The position numbers were made by a program, and so were the translations under genes. From contig JAHFTU010000053.1 of NCBI GenBank assembly GCA_023269295.1, forward strand, positions 1 through 8,551: a stretch of DNA of 8,551 nucleotides. The letters run 5' to 3'. This DNA is from Candidatus Woesearchaeota archaeon (GTDB taxonomy: Archaea; Nanobdellota; Nanobdellia; Woesearchaeales; UBA10216). Under the pieces are notes generated by a model. It was not told the DNA's origin and did no database searches. It saw only the letters and a program-made list of their open reading frames with translations. Positions 5,408 through 8,551 of the stretch are shown here, piece after piece. Within the stretch, counting starts at the first letter, position 1, and every line of letters starts with the position of its first letter.

Positions 5408-6886
5408 TCATATAGCAGGGTCAACCAACTCGTAAGTCAACTTTTCTAAGTTTGCAATTAACTGTAAAAAATCTTTACCTTCTTTAGTGACAGACACAAT
5501 AAACGGGTTTCCTTTTATACCATCGCCTTTAAGTTCAATTAAGTTAGCGTACTGATTTTTATGTAATGTATCCAGTATTGAGTCTTCTCTTATTTTTAAA
5601 AGCGTGGACAATCGTTCTAATGTTGATCTGTCAGTCTCTTTGATGATTGGCAGATATTTTACCATTGTTTTTGTAAAACTGTGCTTAAGAAAACCATGCA
5701 GTGCTCTCCTTCGTCTTTGACTATGGATCCTAAAAGGAATAAGACCCTCAGATAAGAAGATTTTGAAGAAGGCGTGCAAATGAGGCCAGCTTTCAATTAC
5801 AAACATTTTGTCTTGCGCGTCTTTCCACAAAGGTTCTGTGCCACTCGTCTGCAAGATTTTTCGGAAAAGCTCTTTTTCCTGTTGGCTGTAACTAAGTGTT
5901 ATCTTGTGCAATCCCTTTTTACTGATTTGAGCCCCGCCTTCCGCCGCTAACAGGCCGTTTAAGGCATGCAAAGCATTTCGCTGGTTAAGATTCTTTTTTA
6001 CTATTTCAAAAACATATCGAAATATTAAAGAAACAACTGTTTTGTCTATAACAATCCTTAGATTGCCCGAAACATCTGTGTTCAAGACAGATTTTGAAGA
6101 ATTATAAAATTGGGCGTCATTTAACCCTAACGAATTCTTCCAGTATTCCTTTGCATCACTAGCATTCTCTAAGTTGTGCAATAAAATCCTTGATCTCCAC
6201 AAATTCTTCGGGATTCGCAGTATGCTCTCGAATTCATTCATTACGAATTCATGGAGTTCTGGCGACTTATTGGCAAAATATAGTTTGTAAGCATAGTGCC
6301 CGTCACCATGAATTAAAAACAACAGTTCTATCAGTTTGGGTGATAATTCTATAAATCTTGGTACAGTAATAGGCGTTTTTTGTTTACGATAAACTGTGAT
6401 AAAGCTAAGTGACCGGGGAATAATCTTAACTTCTTTGTCATAATTGACCATTTGAGCCAAATCAATTCTTCCGTCTTTTAGGGCAGTTAGTTTCTGTGCC
6501 TTTGCTACTACACTTATCTGGATAGCTTCATGATTCCTTATTCTCAGCACGTCAACAAAAGCTCGAGGGATATGTATTCTTCCCCATCTATGTATTTTCG
6601 TTGTAAATTCGATTTCCTGAGTTTCTCTGCAAATCCTAATCACGACTGCTTCACCACTGGCTATGCCCGCAAGCCTTCTATCTTCGGCTGGGAAGGTAAC
6701 AAAGGGACGAGGTGTTTCTGTCGTAATAGGGTGCCGAAAGCCATAAACCGACTTTTCGTGTTGATATAAAAGCGCAAAATCAGACGAATGCACAATCTCT
6801 TGATAGTACACCAGCTTACCTTGCATTTCTAAATGAGGAATGGCTTCACTTGCCCCATCCAGTGCTTTGCAAACAACAGTTTCCAT
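5408..6886 (-). CDS. Standalone LAGLIDADG protein with AbrB-like N-terminus and HTH-like C-terminus
   Basis: A 492-residue protein from the ATG at 6886. Residues 183-225 hold the first LAGLIDADG-like helix and strands (PKLIELLFLIHGDGHYAY, acidic Asp195). Residues 305-345 hold the second (ALHALNGLLAAEGGAQ, acidic Glu316, then KITLSYSQQEKELFRKIL). Both catalytic acids are kept, so nuclease activity is possible. Residues about 92-127 (TTKIHRWGRIHIPRAFVDVL) look like an AbrB/SpoVT swapped-hairpin DNA-binding domain, perhaps preceded by a weaker copy at 55-85. Residues about 417-478 look like a winged helix. It may be a free-standing homing endonuclease or a WhiA-like regulator derived from one. 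The gene is AT-richer than helicase and cbf5, wedged between them, suggesting transfer. An open frame extends upstream to 7132, but that part is antisense to cbf5. The TATA box near 6924 supports ATG 6886. Confidence 0.75.
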   Translation of the reverse strand: METVVCKALDGASEAIPHLEMQGKLVYYQEIVHSSDFALLYQHEKSVYGFRHPITTETPRPFVTFPAEDRRLAGIASGEAVVIRICRETQEIEFTTKIHRWGRIHIPRAFVDVLRIRNHEAIQISVVAKAQKLTALKDGRIDLAQMVNYDKEVKIIPRSLSFITVYRKQKTPITVPRFIELSPKLIELLFLIHGDGHYAYKLYFANKSPELHEFVMNEFESILRIPKNLWRSRILLHNLENASDAKEYWKNSLGLNDAQFYNSSKSVLNTDVSGNLRIVIDKTVVSLIFRYVFEIVKKNLNQRNALHALNGLLAAEGGAQISKKGLHKITLSYSQQEKELFRKILQTSGTEPLWKDAQDKMFVIESWPHLHAFFKIFLSEGLIPFRIHSQRRRRALHGFLKHSFTKTMVKYLPIIKETDRSTLERLSTLLKIREDSILDTLHKNQYANLIELKGDGIKGNPFIVSVTKEGKDFLQLIANLEKLTYELVDPAI

Positions 6887-6920
6887 TTTTTCTTTATCTT
6901 TGAAATCTTGAAAGAACGAG

Positions 6921-6929
6921 TTTAAATAC
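6921..6929. promoter_or_regulatory. TATA element between the LAGLIDADG gene and cbf5
   Basis: TTTAAATAC on the plus strand (GTATTTAAA on the minus strand). On the minus strand it predicts a start near 6898, 12 nt before ATG 6886. On the plus strand it could serve cbf5 with a leader of about 58 nt. A second plus-strand candidate is CTTATTAAAA at 6965-6974. Which one cbf5 uses cannot be settled. Confidence 0.45.
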
Positions 6930-6995
6930 GTTAGCCGGGGAGATGCCCAGTGTCCAGTGGAAAGCTTATTAAAAGGCTTCCAATTCCAAAAAGGC

Positions 6996-7002
6996 GGAGG
7001 TG
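6996..7002 (+). promoter_or_regulatory. Strong ribosome binding site of cbf5
   Basis: GGAGGTG is a full Shine-Dalgarno match located 5 nt before GTG 7008. It fixes the GTG start against the in-frame ATG at 6957, which has no such site. Confidence 0.8.
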
Positions 7003-7007
7003 GTTTA

Positions 7008-8039
7008 GTGAACGAAAATCTTTTGCCTTTTGAGAAGGAGAAAAGAAGCGTACTTGTCAAGCGAAAAGATGCAGTAACGTCTGACAAGCATGGCTGCAGG
7101 CCTGAAGACCGCAGCACAGAAGAGCTGGTCAACTACGGCATCGTAAACCTTGACAAGCCGCAAGGGCCAACATCGCACCAAGTAACTTCCTACGCACGGG
7201 ATATTTTGAAGGTAAAAAAAGCCGGTCACTCTGGGACTCTAGAGTAAAAAATTCAGAGAAATCCCAACGTGACAGGCGTTTTGCCAATAGCCATAGGAAG
7301 GGCAACGCGAATCGTGCAGCTGCTGCTGACAGCAGGGAAGGAATATGTTTGCCTGATGCACCTGCACAAGGACGTTGACGAGAAAAGGCTGCGCGAGGTT
7401 TGCACAGAATTCACAGGCAAAATCCAGCAGCTTCCGCCGGTGAGGAGCTCGGTAAAGAGGCAGCTGCGCGAGAGGACAGTGTATTATTTTGAAATAATCG
7501 AGATTAGTGGAAAAGACGTCCTGTTCAGGGCAGGGACACAGGCAGGCACTTACATAAGGAAGCTTGTCTCTGACATTGGCACCAAGCTGGGCGGGGCGCA
7601 CATGGTTGAGCTGCGCAGGACAAAGGTCGGGCCGTTCAGCGAGGATGACGGAACACTGGTTACGATGCATGACCTTGCTGATGCTTGGCATTATTACAAA
7701 AACGAAGGCAACGACAAGTACATCCGGCACATCATTCAGCCTGTTGAAAGGGCAGTTGCGCACATACCGAAAATCTGGATAACTAACTCTGCTGTTGAGA
7801 GCCTTTGCCACGGAGCTCCACTGCACATGCCAGGGGTTGCAAAGCTGGAAAGCGGCATAGAAAAAGGCGACATAATCGCCATAATGACGCTAAAAGACGA
7901 GATTGTTGCGTATGGGAAAGCCGCAGAGAACTCCCAAAAAATCCTGAAAGACGAGAAAGGGCTTGCCGCCAAAGCTGAGGCGGTGTTTATGAGGGAAGGG
8001 ACTTATCCGAGAATTAATTCTGATTCTAATCAACAGTAA
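7008..8039 (+). CDS. cbf5: Cbf5/TruB-family pseudouridine synthase, split by an 18-nt intron
   Basis: Catalytic subunit of the archaeal H/ACA RNP (pseudouridylation of rRNA), also able to modify U55 of tRNA. The coding sequence is best read as 7008-7242 joined to 7261-8039, 337 residues, normal for archaeal Cbf5. N-terminal motifs are LLPFEKEKRSVLVK, GCRPEDRSTEEL and LDKPQGPTSH (48-57), then KAGHSGTLDPNVTG (71-84), whose Asp79 is the catalytic nucleophile. AGTYIRKL follows at 173-180, and a PUA domain at about 250-330 (HGAPLHMPGV, GDIIAI, KAEAVFMREGTYPR). Unspliced, codon 79 reads GAG and is followed by TAA, giving a dead 79-residue peptide. Excision of 7243-7260 restores GAT at codon 79. The GTG start is set by a strong GGAGGTG site. 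The 3' end overlaps the convergent DUF357 gene by 14 bp. If the RNA is not spliced, the gene is a pseudogene. Confidence 0.88.
7232..7266 (+). other. Bulge-helix-bulge splice motif in cbf5 pre-mRNA
   Basis: Outer helix TGGGA (7232-7236) with TCCCA (7262-7266), 5 bp. Central helix CTCT (7237-7240) with AGAG (7255-7258), 4 bp. A 3-nt bulge AGA (7241-7243) follows the central helix on the 5' side and a 3-nt bulge AAA (7259-7261) on the 3' side. This is the BHB geometry cut by the archaeal tRNA-splicing endonuclease. The inner helix is nearly absent (only G7244-C7254 can pair), so it is a relaxed form with an 11-nt loop. Confidence 0.85.
7243..7260 (+). other. 18-nt archaeal BHB intron in cbf5
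   Basis: The intron AGTAAAAAATTCAGAGAA is defined by cutting after the second base of each 3-nt bulge (AG^A and AA^A), the usual endonuclease positions. Joining 7242 to 7261 turns CTAG + ATCCC into CTA GAT CCC, which restores Leu-Asp-Pro of the invariant GTLDP motif. It contains the in-frame stop TAA (7245-7247), and its length is a multiple of 3, so only splicing, not a frame change, rescues the protein. BHB introns in cbf5 genes are known from Crenarchaeota; this one is exceptionally short. Confidence 0.82.
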
Positions 8040-8346
8040 ACAAGTCACTGTTGTTGTCAACCTTGAACAATCCGAGCCTTGCTCCTGCATCAAGCCATGC
8101 ATGTGCGTAGCTAGCGGCTGCGATTGCTGTCAGGACATCGCCTTTCTTTGCAAAGTGCCTTGAATCACTAAGATAATTTTTTGCCATCTGGAGGAAGTCG
8201 GCTGCTGACTTGTACTCCCTTGAATTCTTGTCTGCTGCTGCTATTCTTACGAGCGTCAAGGCTTTTTCAGTCATTGCAATGTATTTCTGCAGTTTCTTAT
8301 CTGCAGCGATTTCCATGTTGGTGTTAGCTTTACCAGCTGTTGCCAT
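8026..8346 (-). CDS. DUF357 family protein
   Basis: A 106-residue protein from the ATG at 8346. Its C-terminal 80 residues match the archaeal DUF357 pattern: KKLQKYIAMTEKALTLVR, then ADFLQMAKNYLSDSRHFAKKGDVLTAIAAASYAHAWLDAGARLGLF and a final LFTVD. The fold is all-helical, and the function is unknown in the family as far as I know. A TATA box at 8370-8377 lies about 27 bp before ATG 8346, predicting a leaderless transcript, so I take this Met rather than the more distal frame up to 8472 (which overlaps the neighbouring gene in another frame) or the inner Met at 8316. It overlaps the cbf5 3' end by 14 bp, tail to tail. Confidence 0.85.
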   Translation of the reverse strand: MATAGKANTNMEIAADKKLQKYIAMTEKALTLVRIAAADKNSREYKSAADFLQMAKNYLSDSRHFAKKGDVLTAIAAASYAHAWLDAGARLGLFKVDNNSDLFTVD

Positions 8347-8369
8347 AGCAAACCGCGAAGAAAACGCGC

Positions 8370-8377
8370 TTTTAAAA
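8370..8377 (-). promoter_or_regulatory. TATA box of the DUF357 gene
   Basis: TTTTAAAA on the minus strand, centred about 27 bp before ATG 8346, the distance expected for leaderless transcription. It sits just beyond the stop of the upstream partial gene. Confidence 0.55.
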
Positions 8378-8390
8378 CCTTTTGCAGTGC

Positions 8391-8551
8391 TCACACAAAC
8401 TCCGTTGGCGATTTCTTCCTGACAACAACTACCAGCTCCATGTCCAGTTCTTTGTTGTAGAATATAGCCCAATTGTTGAATTCCGAGCGGCTGCTCAGCT
8501 TGACAAGCTCGAGATTGTACTTGCTTGCCACATCAAAGATTTCTGGCTTGA
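8391..8551 (-). CDS. Unidentified protein, C-terminal 52 residues
   Basis: The minus-strand frame runs open from the window edge (first full codon at 8549) to TGA at 8393-8391. The fragment reads KPEIFDVASKYNLELVKLSS, then an RSEFNNWAIFYNKELDMELV segment and VVVRKKSPTEFV at the end. The alternating hydrophobic pattern near the end (DMELVVVVRKK) looks like a terminal beta strand, as in several alpha/beta enzymes such as class I methyltransferases, but no diagnostic motif lies inside the window and I do not assign a family. It is upstream of the DUF357 gene on the same strand with 44 bp between stop and next start, and a TATA box for DUF357 lies in that gap, so the two need not be one operon. 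Confidence 0.65.
   Translation of the reverse strand, partial: KPEIFDVASKYNLELVKLSSRSEFNNWAIFYNKELDMELVVVVRKKSPTEFV

Noticed and set aside
5228..5449. Alternative plus-strand frame with an Ala/Thr-rich product over the helicase tail
   Set aside because: It is an out-of-frame reading of the repetitive Gly/Arg/Ser codons of the helicase tail.
6887..7132. N-terminal extension of the LAGLIDADG protein up to 7132
   Set aside because: These 82 codons are the antisense of the cbf5 start and its strong ribosome binding site; the TATA box near 6924 and ATG 6886 give a cleaner start.
7233..7265. The cbf5 break explained as a simple sequencing error or decayed pseudogene
   Set aside because: An error would not produce a full BHB geometry whose standard cut sites restore the invariant Asp codon; the rest of both halves is undamaged. 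Raw reads would settle it.
7269..8039. Second half of cbf5 as an independent gene starting at GTG 7269
   Set aside because: No ribosome binding site precedes that GTG, and the N-terminal catalytic motif would be missing. The BHB splice joins it exactly to the upstream half.
8347..8472. N-terminal extension of the DUF357 frame
   Set aside because: It overlaps the end of the neighbouring minus-strand gene in another frame, is not family-like, and lies beyond the TATA box at 8370-8377.
1..8551. CRISPR arrays, tRNA or rRNA genes, transposase or integrase genes
   Set aside because: No repeat-spacer series, tRNA-like fold, rRNA-like stretch or recombinase motif was seen. The proposed insertion in rpl31e therefore lacks a visible integrase of its own.

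Overview
The window comes from an archaeon. It encodes the archaeal/eukaryotic-type ribosomal proteins L39e and L31e, a Cbf5/TruB-family pseudouridine synthase with a PUA domain, and a DUF357 protein. Several genes have TATA boxes about 26 bp upstream of the start codon (leaderless transcripts), others have GGTGAT-type ribosome binding sites, and gene packing is tight. A small-genome lineage such as DPANN is possible, but the lineage cannot be fixed from this sequence alone.

Left region (1-2428): the end of rpl39e and then rpl31e, followed by a 140-residue unknown protein and an overlapping MNT nucleotidyltransferase/HEPN pair of toxin-antitoxin type. Directly after the HEPN stop there is a 42-codon Lys/Ala/Glu-rich open stretch with no start of its own. 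It looks like an orphaned ribosomal-protein tail. The simplest reading is that the block carrying the unknown gene and the MNT/HEPN pair landed in the 3' end of rpl31e and gave it a new Ser/Thr-rich tail.

Middle region (2436-5406): a small two-helix membrane protein and a GH63/MGH1-like glycoside hydrolase diverge from one near-palindromic TATA box. Then comes a DEAD-box RNA helicase with an Arg/Gly/Ser/Tyr-rich tail. It is preceded by a TATA box and a leader of about 115 nt holding two strong hairpins.

Right region (5408-8551): a visibly AT-richer, minus-strand gene for a standalone LAGLIDADG protein with AbrB-like and HTH-like flanks, then cbf5 on the plus strand. The cbf5 frame is broken by a stop codon exactly at the catalytic Asp codon. 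The break is an 18-nt insert set in a bulge-helix-bulge (BHB) fold: 5-bp outer helix, 3-nt bulge, 4-bp helix, 3-nt bulge. Excision at the standard bulge positions by the archaeal tRNA-splicing endonuclease would restore the GTLDPN motif and a 337-residue Cbf5. This very short protein-gene intron is the most striking item in the window. The window closes with a convergent DUF357 gene and the 3' end of an unidentified minus-strand gene.

Functionally the core genes serve ribosome assembly and RNA metabolism (L39e, L31e, helicase, Cbf5). The toxin-antitoxin pair and the homing-endonuclease-like gene look like acquired cargo placed against them.
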